From NCBI GenBank assembly GCA_003313425.1, contig NHZP01000024.1, forward strand, positions 434,001-498,000: a stretch of 64,000 bases of DNA. The letters run 5' to 3'. Positions 1 to 11,523 of the stretch are shown here, one piece after another. Within the stretch, counting starts at the first letter, position 1. Each line of letters begins with the position of its first letter. The notes under the pieces were generated by a model. The model searched no databases. It was not told the origin of the DNA and was given only the letters and a program-made list of their open reading frames with translations. This DNA is from Pseudopyrenochaeta lycopersici (taxonomy: Eukaryota > Ascomycota > Dothideomycetes > Pleosporales > Pseudopyrenochaetaceae). Made by a program: the position numbers and the translations under genes.

Positions 1-989
1 TGTCCAATCACCTGGCCCCAAGTGGAACGATGAGGTGCATGATCGTTCGATGGTAAATCACGTCCAGCCCGGCGTTCGTTTGCGAGCCGCAGCATCCGGT
101 CACTAGTTGGCCTTTTCCAATTGTCGGATGATCCATCTCCAACTGCGGGATCAAGAGCAAGCTGCTCAGTGGCATCGGTGCTTTTTGGATTATCGGTCCA
201 TGTCCACCAATCTCTATATCCAAGACGGAGCGTCAATTGTACCAAAGGCTTGGCCAATCTAACTCGCATGGACGATGACCAAGGGAATTCCTCACCAGCA
301 GCCTCTGGCAATGTTCGCAGGACATCAGATAGCCGTGGGTGTTCAACGAAATTTCCTCCGGGCACAAGCGCAAAATGGAAGGATGACGATGGCGTGTTCA
401 CGGTGTGATTGCCACCGTTAAATTTGAAGTACCTTGGCGCTATGTATACACCTTTGTGCCGCTCAAATGAACACCATGCTCCATGACTTAGGAGAATTTT
501 CTGGAGGTCTTCACCTTCTAAGGTCACTTGCTGGAGGCAGATATCCAATCTTTGAATGAGGGCCAATTGCCATGGCAAAGGTACCATCCTGGCCAAGGAT
601 TTAGTTGTGCTATTGACAATGTGAGAATTGAGCGATAATGGAAGAGTGTATGTTTCCAAATAGATAGCTCGGCATGTTTGCAACAGGTCCATTGCTATGT
701 CTGAAGGGTATAGCGCAACTTCGGGATTATTGTGGCCTGTCCTTCGATGATTGCCTATAGCAACCGGTTTTGGAATGCGAGCTCGTTCCAGCGGGTTAGA
801 TGTACAATCTGTAAGCGCGAATTCCCAAATCAAGTCCCGTATTTCTTTGGGGATTGTAGAGTAGAGTGGACAGGTGCTTTGAGCCAAAATATCTCCATAC
901 TCGAGATTCCAGGCAAGGGGTTCCAGGCAGCGACCTGAAAAGCGACAATCTGTCACAGCATTATTGTTACCGCAGCTGCATTCGTACAT
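1..989 (-). CDS. DUF7730/2EXR (F-box-like) protein, 3' end off window
   Basis: An uninterrupted frame runs from ATG at 989 leftwards to the window edge, 329 codons without a stop, so the C-terminus is missing. The N-terminus is Cys-rich (MYECSCGN). At residues 46-59 comes the IPKEIRDLIWEFAL signature that opens fungal 2EXR/DUF7730 proteins. It is followed by the usual LLQTCRAIYLET segment and, near residue 250, a YRDWWTW motif like the DWW/DWWW motif of the family. Members are cytosolic or nuclear proteins of unknown biochemical role, expanded in filamentous ascomycetes; an adaptor role by analogy with F-box proteins is inference. No intron is needed in the visible part. The family call rests on recognised motifs, not on a search. 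Confidence 0.75.
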   Translation of the reverse strand, partial: MYECSCGNNNAVTDCRFSGRCLEPLAWNLEYGDILAQSTCPLYSTIPKEIRDLIWEFALTDCTSNPLERARIPKPVAIGNHRRTGHNNPEVALYPSDIAMDLLQTCRAIYLETYTLPLSLNSHIVNSTTKSLARMVPLPWQLALIQRLDICLQQVTLEGEDLQKILLSHGAWCSFERHKGVYIAPRYFKFNGGNHTVNTPSSSFHFALVPGGNFVEHPRLSDVLRTLPEAAGEEFPWSSSMRVRLAKPLVQLTLRLGYRDWWTWTDNPKSTDATEQLALDPAVGDGSSDNWKRPTSDRMLRLANERRAGRDLPSNDHAPHRSTWGQVIG

Positions 990-3900
990 CGCTTGCTGCT
1001 AGCTGTCAGTTTTCGCGTCACTCACATTAAGCTGAACTACATACAGGGCCCCTTTTCTCTGGTGGGGATCTTGAACTCCTTCTCCGCTGCGGTATTTCCA
1101 TGGTCGTTTATAGTGCCGGCTTTGGCTGCGACTTTGCGTTGACCGAGAAAACGGTGTCGGTCGGGGTTGTGACAGTACTTTAATAAAAATTCGAAAATGA
1201 GGCAGTAACTCCGTGTAATAAAATCAAGAATATTTGCTAGGGAGACTAATTAAAGAAGAGTAATGTGGTATGGAAGTGTTGAAGCCTTATCAAATATGGC
1301 ACGTGACAATACTGCTGCCTACCATGGATCCCTGAGGAAGCGAGTGGCGATTTGGGGCACGGAAAATTAGACATTGGTAAAAATTACGCCTAAAGGTATT
1401 AAAGTGTTAAATATTGCATGCTTATTAGACCTAAGGAAACCAAGGATCAATTGAGCATCCACATGACCCCTGCTTCGCAGTCCTGGCGAGCGTGGTTTCC
1501 TTAAAGTTGTCTGCTACATAGGCAATAAATTGACCATGGAACCGAGGCAAAAAAAAAGAATGTGTTTCAATTCCCAATTCTTAAATTTCTCTTGCTAGTC
1601 CCGAAACGATTTGCTTTACTGGGAGATTTTGGAATCCAAAATTACTGAAGGCGGAAGAATCCTGAAAAGTCCCATGAACTTTCGAATACAATTTGATTCT
1701 CACCAATTTGATGAGTGTTCCACTCCTCATTGATAGCTGTACCAAGTCGTGTCTCAATCCTCCAAAGAAATTACCCTGCTTTCTTGATTTAGGCTTCACA
1801 GACTGCAATATGACCATTTAGTCAATTAGAATCAAGCTGTAAGGGTGCTTGGATAATCCCTTCTTGTTTTTGCGCTTATATTTGCTTACACTCATCTCCC
1901 TTTCTGTATGCTCGCTACGAAGCGCAAGTTGCAGTTTGTAGGTTATCTATCATATGTAGCATGGAACGACTCGAGAAACTCTAGCTCCTCACATAGAGTA
2001 CTCATGGCTCTGATTGTTTTACTATATGGCGAGAATGGTTAAGAAAATTTATGGTATCTGAGAGTTCTCTCATGAACACCTCACTTACGGCACTCTACTG
2101 GCTGTAGTCGAAAATGAATAGGACTTGAATATCAAGATTCTGTTCTACATTCCTATTTCGTGTACTAGAGGTCGCGATTTAGCTTCTACACAACAATATG
2201 TGGCTTTAAATTCATTAGGATGTTTTGATGAAAATTCCTGCAAATGGTGCACTGAGTGGAGACATTGCCCTTGTTGGTTACGACCTCACACACGCTATGG
2301 CCAGACAACTCAACTTGCATTTTAACCCGGGCCAGTAGCCGCAGGTATTGTCAACAGGCGCATCGCGTCTGAAGAGTTCATTTGGTTCGGACCTTGGGTC
2401 GTATGTTGTTGCGGGACTCCACTCGTCAACTGCAGAACCTGTTGGACGGGGATGGGGCTGTGTCCGAAGAACAGCCTTGACCATGATGAGGACTTCGGCC
2501 AATAGCAGGAAAACTACGTTCGCAAACATTATGTGCGGCAGACGTGCGAAAAGCCAGAACTGACCTCTCAAGTGCAGATCGAGTTTTGTGAGCAACAGCG
2601 ATTCCGAATGAGATATTCGCAGGATATTGGAAAGAACCATCCAAGGTCTATCAATCTGACCATGGAGCTCCATGCCTAGGTCCGAGCTCATTTCTAGTAC
2701 GAGAGACACATCTGGACGCCGTCTCAAAGTTAAAGAACCCCTCTTGCCCTTATCGCGACGATTTTGTGGCACAAAAGCAAGCATAGGCGACAATGTGACA
2801 ATTGGGAGCTGCAAACCTGTATTGTTGCACGACTGAGGACATGCGTAACCCACCCAGATGCGGTTGATCGATGTTAGTGGATCCCGGATGCCAACAATTT
2901 TTAGCCACCAGTTGTAAAAGTCGCCAAAAGATTCCCGCATAGAATAGCAGAGTCTGTCACGCACGTAGTTGCGCTAAGTCATCTCGCATAATTACGGCAG
3001 TAGACGACTGTGGCATATGCCGGTATGATAACAATGATGACTGACAAATTCTTAGGCTGCGGCCACAATTGCGTTACGAGAGAGATCGTCAATTTGGTGA
3101 ACTTAAAAGGCTTTCACGGTACCTCCAGCTGGTTCAAACATACTTCGATGCCTTCATGCCCTGTGCTCGTTATATTTTCTTCTTCGTTTGTAGCTGTTCC
3201 ATCGAAATTGTTGAGGGCCGCATTTGCCTTCAGCTCAGGTAATAACAGGAAGGAACAGTTCTATTCTGAAACATTTCATTCTTCAATACTCTGACTGGAG
3301 TTAATAGGGGTTTCTGAATTTGGGTAGTGGAGCCTCTCAAAGCAGTTTCTGAGGCGGCAACATGTGAGGTTGCTGCCCGACATTCTCAGGCAGAGATCTC
3401 ATCGATGATTCGTGAGAGTCATGAAATTCATAAATTTTAATACTTAAATCTAGTCACCTATCACATGCACTGACAGCGGCAGATCAGTCTCTGTAAGAGC
3501 GAGATTAAGCTCCCACGTTCCAGAGAATGAGATGCACCTAGTGCATGGAGACTTTGTGGATACAACCAGGGTTGATATTCTAGCCGCCCGAGTCGTGGAT
3601 AAACGAAACGCAGAGTGGATTCTAACTTCCCTGAAAAATGTTTCAGCACGCTGTCCTATTTAAGGGACCAACCACTAGAAAACAGGAACAAGTATGGGAA
3701 ATCCCTGATAAAGTAGTACAGAGGATACAACTAAGAGGAGTTCAGGTCCACATCTAAAGATTAGGCTCATGCAGGGCGATTCTTCGAACACTAAAAATTG
3801 TCCTTGTGACTTGCGCAGAAACAGAAAAAGCTGCAAAGTGAAGACCGCTACCATGTGGTGTCGCATGGAACGATGTGATATACTTGGCAGATAAATTATG

Positions 3901-6096
3901 GTCACCATCACCACTAGATTGAGGTCCTAAGGAACTTGTTGAATTTTTCAATGGGATCTAACACCTTCCCGTCTTAGGCGTAAGGGCAGGCTGGTCTTTT
4001 AAGTGCCTATAGACTCAACGATTGAGACTGGTATCATTTGTGAGGGCCAACTTCTGATTGGTACTGTTTAAATACTACTGGAAAAAGGACTTTCATAGAC
4101 ATCGCTTGAATTGCGGACTGCTCAGATATGTGCAAACCTTTGAGATGCCTCAGATCGAATGCCCATATTTGTCGCAATGAGTGCTGTACAGCTTTTAGCA
4201 TCGCGACTGTTCAATTTATTTGCTTCTTGTTATCCATTCCATTGGAGGTGTTGCAGTACAATGATTAGTAAGGCATCTCCTTCGCTGAGGAATCGTCTTG
4301 ATGCGATGGGAACCGGCATGATTAAGCCGAATACGTCGACATCTTCAAGGCCTGAACAATGGATTGATTCTGGATTGCAAGAGAAGCTTACGCGTATAGC
4401 CAAGCAGAGAGAAAGCCGAGATATGCGTTCACTTGGCGCCGTGAACGACAGTTGTGAACGTGTGAAGCAACAGTTGAGCTCGAGAATAAGGTTGACTAAA
4501 CGTCTGACGACGGCAGTGCTTGTGCTTGTGCTTGGAGAGTTGGAACAATAATATTGAGCGGAAAAGCTTCTGGTCGCTTGGCGGTTGGCATGTTCCCTGT
4601 GTGCGTTGGGATGGTCGAGGCAATGAAGATACGCCAAGGAAATCATGCAAAACCATTGTCACACGCGTTGAGCATCGCGACAAGTTTCCCCGTTTGCGAG
4701 GCATGGTTGCCCCATGGACCATGATACATGCCGGAGTCACTCGCCCGAACATAGGCGAGTGGGCTGGAGAATTGTAGCCAGAAACGTGGGGAAGTATGAA
4801 TTGGAAAGAAGACGCGGATCGCCGCAAGGTCAGCATTGACACCGTAATTCATTTGCATGTGGCGCACACTTAAGTAATGCCCTGACAAGACGATTCAGGT
4901 TATTTGACTTTTATTTCGGGCTAGGCACAGTGACCTAGTGCGATTTGAGCAATAAGGCGGACGACAGTTTTGACAGATCGTGAATGTTGCGACGTCCGGC
5001 CGTTGGACTAATGATGGCGCACATAAAAGGAAACTCACGATGCGTCGCGCTACGCTCTCTTCAACAAGGCTGCATTCAACGCCCCAGGCATAACTTCGGC
5101 CAGAAAGACAAGCCCCATCGGGGCTGTTTCCTTTCACATCATGGGGGAGATCGACCCGCAGGCGGGATCTGAGGGTCGTCGCGTAGTGGGTCCTACGGTA
5201 CAAGTGCCGGACGTCCAGAAGCAGCGCAGCATCCGAGTACCTGGAAAGCATATAGCGGTGGCTTGTCGGCGCTCCTATATGTTGCATGTTTAAGGCGTTT
5301 GAGGAGGTCGTTGTGGCTCAAAAACGCGGAGGTTAGTTGGTGCCCTCAAGGAACCAGCGTCCCGTGAACGTCAGACTACACCGTCCCATCCAGGCATCAA
5401 GCCAGAAGAAGGCGTCACAGATAACGAGCATCCCTATTAGTTCCACGATGACTCGAAAAGCCTCACCGCTTTCTCCCGTTTGGGCGCGACTTGGGGTGTT
5501 CAGGACAGTGGCTGGCGTTCCGTGCCTAGTCCTTGCGCAGCAGGGGAACTGTCGGACTTTTATGGCCGCCCCGCGTGCGCGGATGGTTTGCAAATGGCGT
5601 GGTATTGGAGGTCTGGCGGTTTGGCGTGGCGCATTGAGGCATTGCGGCTGCCCAGCGCGTTGGATGTTGGAGGAGCGAGTCAGCTTGAAGGTGCAAAAGC
5701 AAGACGACTGGTCAAAGCGCTAGCGCAGATCTCCCGCGAAGCTGGAGGACTCGGACTGTTGCTCGAAGACTTTTAGCACGGCATAATCCACGCAACGCAT
5801 GATAGCCCATTCGGAGTATTCCACCACCGTATAATCGCCGTACGCGCTTCATTCGGCTGCCAAGACCGTCTGTCTTTAGCTGCATGACATGCGCGCACCT
5901 GAAACGCTGTCTTCGCTGCTGCACAGCGGATTAGCCTTAGTCCCGGAGACCTTTCAGAACTCAAAACCACACTTGCGCGTTCCTGACCGACACACAATTT
6001 CGCTCTGACAGCCAAATTTCTTATATCTTTGCTCGCGTACCATGCTGTGCGACTGTGTAGCGACTGACGGGTTGCTATAGCGAAGGACGGGTATAC
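990..6096. other. gene-poor interval
   Basis: About 5.1 kb between the DUF7730-like gene and THG1. Short open frames occur on both strands, but none shows a recognisable domain, a conserved exon chain or convincing splice sites. The only segment with protein-like character is 2278-2529 on the minus strand, listed separately. No tRNA or rRNA, long terminal repeat or transposase was seen. Base composition is mixed, with no strongly AT-rich block. Confidence 0.6.
2278..2529 (-). pseudogene. possible relic of a small secreted protein gene
   Basis: From ATG at 2529 an 83-codon frame begins with a hydrophobic, signal-peptide-like stretch (MFANVVFLLLAEVL). A polar Pro/Ser/Asp region follows, then an RRDAPVDNTCGYWPG segment. 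A CGY-type cysteine motif after a short polar linker is common in secreted fungal proteins. The frame ends at 2278. Just downstream another minus-strand frame continues with similar character (QVELSGHSVCEVV, then two more cysteines in TQCTICRN), which suggests a frameshift inside a once longer gene. The frame can also be extended upstream to 2964, but that part has no recognisable sequence. This is a weak call and chance is a real alternative. Confidence 0.25.
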
Positions 6097-9075
6097 ATGG
6101 CTAATTCAAAGTGAGTAACGGAGCCGCTTCGCCTTGGTGGGTGGGGTACTAGGGCCAGCCGTCCAGAGCTGAACAAGCTTCGACTGACGGACTTCAGGTA
6201 CGAATATGTGCGCTCTTTCGAGCAGCCAGACAGTCTGCTAGCCAATACTTGGATCGTGGTGCGGATAGATGGACGTGGCTTCTCAAAGTATGTTCGTCAC
6301 GACTCTTCTTCCTTGAGCCGCCAACTTGCTCGTGCCTGGATATGCAGGTACCCGGCAGAGCAAGAACCGTTGCATGAACGGAGTTCGCTGCCTAAGGCCA
6401 GCTTTCTCGGCTAAAAGGCACCACCAAGACGCCATCGCTAATGACACTGAACCAGACTTACGGCGAAATACAAATTCGTCAAGCCAAATGACCGGGATGC
6501 GTTGGATCTTATGAATGCCGCAGCTGAAGCGGTTATGAAGGAGTTGCCAGACCTGGTACTCGCATACGGCAACAGCGACGAATATAGGTGAGTAATATCC
6601 TTATCTCCATAGCTATTGGAGGAATCAGACGTTTGAGACAGATTGCCGTCATCAGGCTGCTCGCCAACAGTCTGATACAGGTCTGTGCCTGGGGTGAGGC
6701 ACATGTCTCGGAAGGGTGCTAAGCTGACGTGAGTTACAGCTTTGTCTTTCACAAAGATTGCGTTCTGTTCGAACGACGAGCCAGGTACGGAGTTCTTCCT
6801 ATTCGTGTGACCAGTTCATGCGGCGATCTGCTATTTGCGCAGAGCTGATCTATTCTTAGCAAATTGACTACCACGGTCGTATCTACTTTCACTTCTTACT
6901 ATGTCTTTCTTTGGTCCAAATACTTCCCCGATAAGCCACTTACACCTCCACTTCCCTCTTTCGATGGGCGTGCAGTGTGCTATCCGAGCGACTCCAATCT
7001 CCGGGATTACATGAGTTGGCGACAAGTTGATTGTAAGTGCCTTTTGCATTCCGTAACCTCTGCCACCAAAATTCGTACTCGCTTTCATCAACACCATAAG
7101 GCTTAGTTTTCAATTGTCACCTAACTCGCTGTAGGTCATATTAACAATCTCTATAACACCACATTCTGGGCTCTTGTACAAAAGGGTGGCATGGGAGCTC
7201 GAGAGGCCGAGCAAAAACTTTCTGGCACAGTGTCCTCAGACAAGAATGAGATTCTGTTCAAAGAGTTCGGAATTAACTACAATAACGAACCAGAGTGTTT
7301 CAAGAAGGGGACTGTATTGTATCGAGACGTAAGCGAACTTTAACCCATAGATAGTGCCTCCTAGTGCTTCGGTCTGACGGTGACAGTTCTATCCCAAGCC
7401 AGTGGCGCAAGAGTCTCTATCGCCTGCATTGAAAACATTCCCATCACCACCTATAGCTTCACCGCAGCCACTGCGGTTCTCCTCACGTCCTGCATCTGAG
7501 CCAATCGAGAAGATCATTCCGTATTTGCAAGATCAGATAGTGTCGCCGGTCGATCAAGGTCCAGGACCGACTTTTCTATCTACAGCATCTACGCCATCGC
7601 CACCACCATCGCCGCTTACGATGGCTAAGACAGGCTTCCCTAACCCGTTGCGCTCAAATCCTGTGAGCCCTCATAGTAGCACCTATTTACCAACCTCGAT
7701 GATGCCGATTTCGCCTCCGTCGACTATCACATCGCCGAATGGTAATTTTACCTCGCCTTTCAGCAAGCACGGTCTACCCTTGCTGGCACCCATTCCGTTG
7801 TCTCCCCTCACGCTGAAGCCGAGCGTTAAGCCTCCAATGTCACTCGACCCACCTAACCCAACGACCCGTACAAATTTCTCTCCAACATCTCCACCTCATG
7901 ATTTTCCCAGCGCATTCCCCATATCTGGGTATCGCCATCGCACTGTACCAGAAGATTCACGGCCTGTCTCTCACTCTGCATCGGCATCACTCGATATTGC
8001 TGGATCCTCGCAGAATAAACCCCCGAGACTCAAACAACGTTCACCAAGCCAACCCCATCTACCCACATACTTCGTCTCGGACAACTATCCACCGGGAGGA
8101 CCGCCTGTGATTCCGCTACGTATCTCAAGCATTCCAACAAACAACAAGACACGCAAACTGTCCTTGCCCAATCACCGCTCGTTGTCCGCTCTAAAATCGA
8201 CGAAGCAGAATTTTGAAGAGAAAGAAAACATCGTGTCCCTGAGCCATTCTGCAGGTTCCATCACGCCAAGGAAAGTCAGCCCGCCCTTGCGAACAAACAA
8301 AGCACTGCCGAGTCCACCGATTAACAGGGAAGAGGAGCTGCGAACAAGAGAGAAAGTCAAGAGTAGTAGTCCGCAACATGAGCGGAGTATGTCCGCTACC
8401 GCTTACACGCAAGATCCGTCTCAAAGAAGGGTCAGTGATGCGGATAAACGAGACGGACATGTTTGGACAGGCCCCGATGTCGGACATCCCGGCATTGCAG
8501 AACTACCTGCTATTTCATCGACATCTACAAGGAGGGCGAAGAGCCATTCAAGACTACACTCTGCCCCAGTGTCAAGCTCATTATACTATCCTTACCAGGC
8601 CCCAGATGTGCAGGCTCTGTCAGCCGCCGCCGCAGTGCCAAAATCTCAGCCTTATCCAACAACCCAACCCTTCTCAAGCGCCAATGCGATTTCTGCACAA
8701 GACCCGGAAGTCCAGCCCACACCACCCTTAAAGGACTCCCCGCGCTCGAGAGCAGCAAAGGCACACGCTGAATCTATAGTTTCACCCCGAAATTCCGATG
8801 CTCCATGTCGAGCCAGATATATCGCAGCCAAAGACACAAATCCCCTACATCACCAAAGCCGGAAAGATAAGAACAAAATTAAAGAGCAAGGCGGCTGGGC
8901 ATCGGGCACACATCAGCAATCAAACGAAGGCCGACCTGTGCAAATGAGCAGAACACAGAAGGATAAGGATAGGAAGAAGAGGAGTAAAGCAAAAGTTCTG
9001 ATGGAGCATGTGGACATCATCAAAGATGAGTTCTGGGAGAAGCGGCCATGGATCTTGAGTGGAAAGACGGCGTAA
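6097..9075 (+). CDS. THG1: tRNA(His) guanylyltransferase Thg1 with a giant Ser/Pro-rich insert
   Basis: Seven exons (6097-6110, 6198-6287, 6456-6587, 6740-6784, 6860-7032, 7135-7328, 7387-9075) join in frame to 778 residues. Thg1 adds the essential G-1 to the 5' end of tRNA-His. The catalytic core, residues 1-216, is intact: RIDGRGFSK with metal-binding Asp29 and Gly30, [12 protein letters not shown] with Asp76, and [12 protein letters not shown], all at the positions known for the family. The last exon opens after VLYRD. After about 514 residues very rich in Ser and Pro (222-735), the normal Thg1 tail returns ([30 protein letters not shown]). Family members are usually about 240-300 residues. 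All introns are short GT-AG. The gene converges on the G-patch gene downstream. The enzyme identity is secure; whether the insert stays in the mature message is not. Confidence 0.93.
7402..8943 (+). other. low-complexity Ser/Pro-rich insert within Thg1
   Basis: 514 codons without a stop between the Thg1 core and its C-terminal tail, in frame with both. The composition is dominated by Ser, Pro and Thr, with many SPP, PSPP and PLSP motifs, few hydrophobic runs and basic patches. The tract should be intrinsically disordered. A KEN tripeptide lies at residues 495-497 and an ALPSPP motif shortly after. No folded domain is recognised. The open length argues that it is translated. A retained 1.5-kb intron is possible but would be far longer than the other introns in this window. 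Confidence 0.8.
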
Positions 9076-9766
9076 GCATGCAATGTTGCACCAAACTTGC
9101 AGACCAGTCAGCCTGTACGAAAGAATATGATGAAAGGGACGGGATCGTGGTGGTGAATACCAAGCCGCGTTTGGGCGTTCTTTGTGATAGGACTTGATCA
9201 CAGCCATGAATGGCTATGCATGGTTGAAGAAAATGCAAAAGACGGGCAATGCTTGGAAATAGCTATGAAATTATGACCCAATATGCACGCTTGCAACCGC
9301 TCTAAAGCTATGAAACATCTCTGGAGAAACTCTGAAGATCCTGACATGCTCTTCATCAGCTGATAACAACTATGTAAGCAGACTGATCTCTTCATAGCTC
9401 TCTGTCTCAATCTATATACCAGGTTTGCCTAAAATTTCACCTCATTTTCCTTCCCCTCTACTATATTTTCGTCTTGTCGCCCTTGTGCCTTATGCTCGAC
9501 ATGCACTCTCGTCTTGCCATCGGTGCTCCTAATCAAACCCGTCTTCCTGGCCTATTTCATGCTCTGATTTGACATTGGATCGAGATCTGCTCTCACTGGC
9601 ATCTGTGTCTTCGACGGCAATCTTTAATTTTCAAAGAGATTTTGCCAGCTTGCCCCAAGGGATTTTGCAACCGTATTCATTTTCTTGGTGACGCGTTGTT
9701 CGACGTAACGGAGCCGCATCACTCTTACGAGCTTGGGGAGAGCATTGCGCTTGTATCTTTTCCAGA
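9076..9766. other. convergent 3' region of THG1 and the G-patch gene
   Basis: Holds the 3' flanks of both genes. A minus-strand frame at 9806-9624, Lys/Arg-rich at its start, could be the true last exon of the G-patch gene if a downstream acceptor is used. Otherwise nothing is recognised. Confidence 0.5.
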
Positions 9767-10718
9767 TTATGGAGGCCGAGAGGGCAAGAATTGTTGGCGG
9801 CAGCATGTAGAGTCTTTCCGTAGCCTGGGTTGCATATTGTCTGCTAGGAACTCGTTGCGCCTTTCCTCGAAAGGCTTTGCCTTGCTCTTTGTTGATTTTA
9901 GTAGCGCGTGAGAGACGGACGGTGCGGCTTGCGTATGTTTGAAGCGATTAGAATCACCTGTCAGGTTAGTGAAGAAGAGGGCGTGTGCGCATTGATTGAC
10001 GTACTTTGTTGCGCGCTTTTCGGCTTTCTTTTGTATGCGACGGAGAACGTACTCTTCGAGTGTCTGTCCCTTGGCCGCTGCACGGACTTCATACTCTGCT
10101 CTTTCTGAAGGCTTCAATTTGGCGAGTTTCGCAGCTACATTATTTTGATCTTTGACCTTCTCTAATACCAGCCGGGATGGTTTCATTCGTTTGCCTGCAT
10201 CAGACGCATCTGTAGTCACCCGCTTCCGCTTCTTTTCCTTGATTGGCAACTTTGTGATATGTGCTGGAGCTTCGGTGTCGGACGCTGAAGTAGGAGGCGT
10301 GCTTGTGCCCGACGGTGGGAGGGAAGTATCAGTCGCAGAGCTATCTTCGATTGTACCAGCGATTGCCTCGCCCCTTACAAAGAATCCATATAGACCTCCA
10401 CGATTGATGCCCTGTGTGCGGATCTGGTTGAGGGTGCTCTGTGTCGATGATGAGTACAATTGCCGCAGAGCAAACAAATAAAGAACAAGGGTGAGAATTT
10501 CATACCTCTTTCCCAGTTCCAATACTCTGCAAGCTCTGGTCATATGCTCGCATCCACCATTGATCGTCTGTCGTGTACGCCGCCTTCTTCTTGCCAAGCC
10601 CTAATTGATCCTGTTTGTGTGCGATAAGCAGCGGCTTTTTGATGCCACGGCCAGTCAGGTCGAGGGAGTGGCCTGAGCCTTTCCAGCCTTGCTTGCGCAG
10701 ATATGCGTCGGCGTTCAT
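9767..10718 (-). CDS. G-patch nucleolar protein, TMA23-like
   Basis: Exon 1 (10718-10506) encodes a G-patch-like start: QGWKGSGHSL at residues 10-19, then GRGIKKPLL, a Gly-Leu-Gly turn, and DQWWMRAYDQSL. Exon 2 starts at 10438 with STLNQIRTQGINRGGLYGFF and FVRGEAIAGTI, matching the second conserved block of yeast Tma23 and related fungal proteins. A Lys/Arg-rich nuclear tail (KEKKRKR) follows. Such proteins associate with pre-ribosomes in the nucleolus. The C-terminus is uncertain. A good intron (donor at 10004, CTAAC branch site, acceptor ending at 9958) sits after EKRATK. Splicing it gives an immediate stop, whereas read-through continues to a stop at 9767. The symbol is left empty because the assignment is by motif only. 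Confidence 0.7.
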
Positions 10719-11523
10719 CGAGTCTGTGAGGTGTGAGCGGGTTGAAGGTTTGCGACTTCCAAAATTTTGGGACGAGCCGGGGAAACTTCGGTGCGGGGCG
10801 ACGCCGCTTCTGGGCCTCCGTGAACCGTTGGCTTTACTTATCTAGTCCTCTGTAAATTCTTACATGCTACGGAATATGGAATAATTTTCATAGCCTTTTT
10901 AACCCCTTTTTTGTTTTTTTGTTTTTTTTTTTCAAATCTGGGACTCACTTTACCTGACTTCGAATACCAAATACTACTTGCAATTGGATATAAAGCTCCA
11001 TGATGCTTCAGGGAGAAGTGACCACCTCTGCCCCGGACCTTGAAGCCATGTCATCTCCAGTCTAGCTAGAGAATTTTGCTCGAATAGAGATAATAATAGG
11101 CAATGTGGTGTCATTGTCGAAGCCGAAAGTCCTTGAAGATCCTCAGATGTCCTGATATCTATTCATGCCCATTCTTTGATTTCACTCTAGATCATCGCCT
11201 ATGTTTGTAATCATGAAATCCCAATAAGAATATAAAGAGCCTTCTGAGTCAGGGCTCATGACTTGGCAGTTGGATCACCTGTAAAGCATCATGATTGATG
11301 TCTCTTTCCGTAGGTCACCCTCTAGCTGGTCATCGTGCCTTCACTGCTTGGTGCTAAGCAATACTCCTTCCCCTTCCTACTGTCCTATTTGGGCTGCACC
11401 AACGACAATTATAGTTTTTTGTCAACGACGATCACCATTTTCTCATCAGTCTCCACTCGTCACTATTGCCCCGCTCCACGAGACTGTCTGCCTTCACACA
11501 TTGCCCCCTAGCTGACGGCCATA
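10719..11523. other. divergent intergenic region with poly-T tract
   Basis: 805 bp between the starts of the G-patch gene and the phosphoesterase gene, so it should hold both promoters. A T-rich run (about 10907-10932) is the only notable simple sequence. The 11291-11515 frame on the plus strand is Ser/Pro-rich but has no recognisable domain, and is more likely 5' leader. Confidence 0.5.

Noticed and set aside
5106..5123. Short inverted repeat (GCCCC...GGGGC) resembling a terminator hairpin
   Set aside because: Rho-independent terminators are not used in fungal nuclear genes, and a five-base stem is expected by chance.
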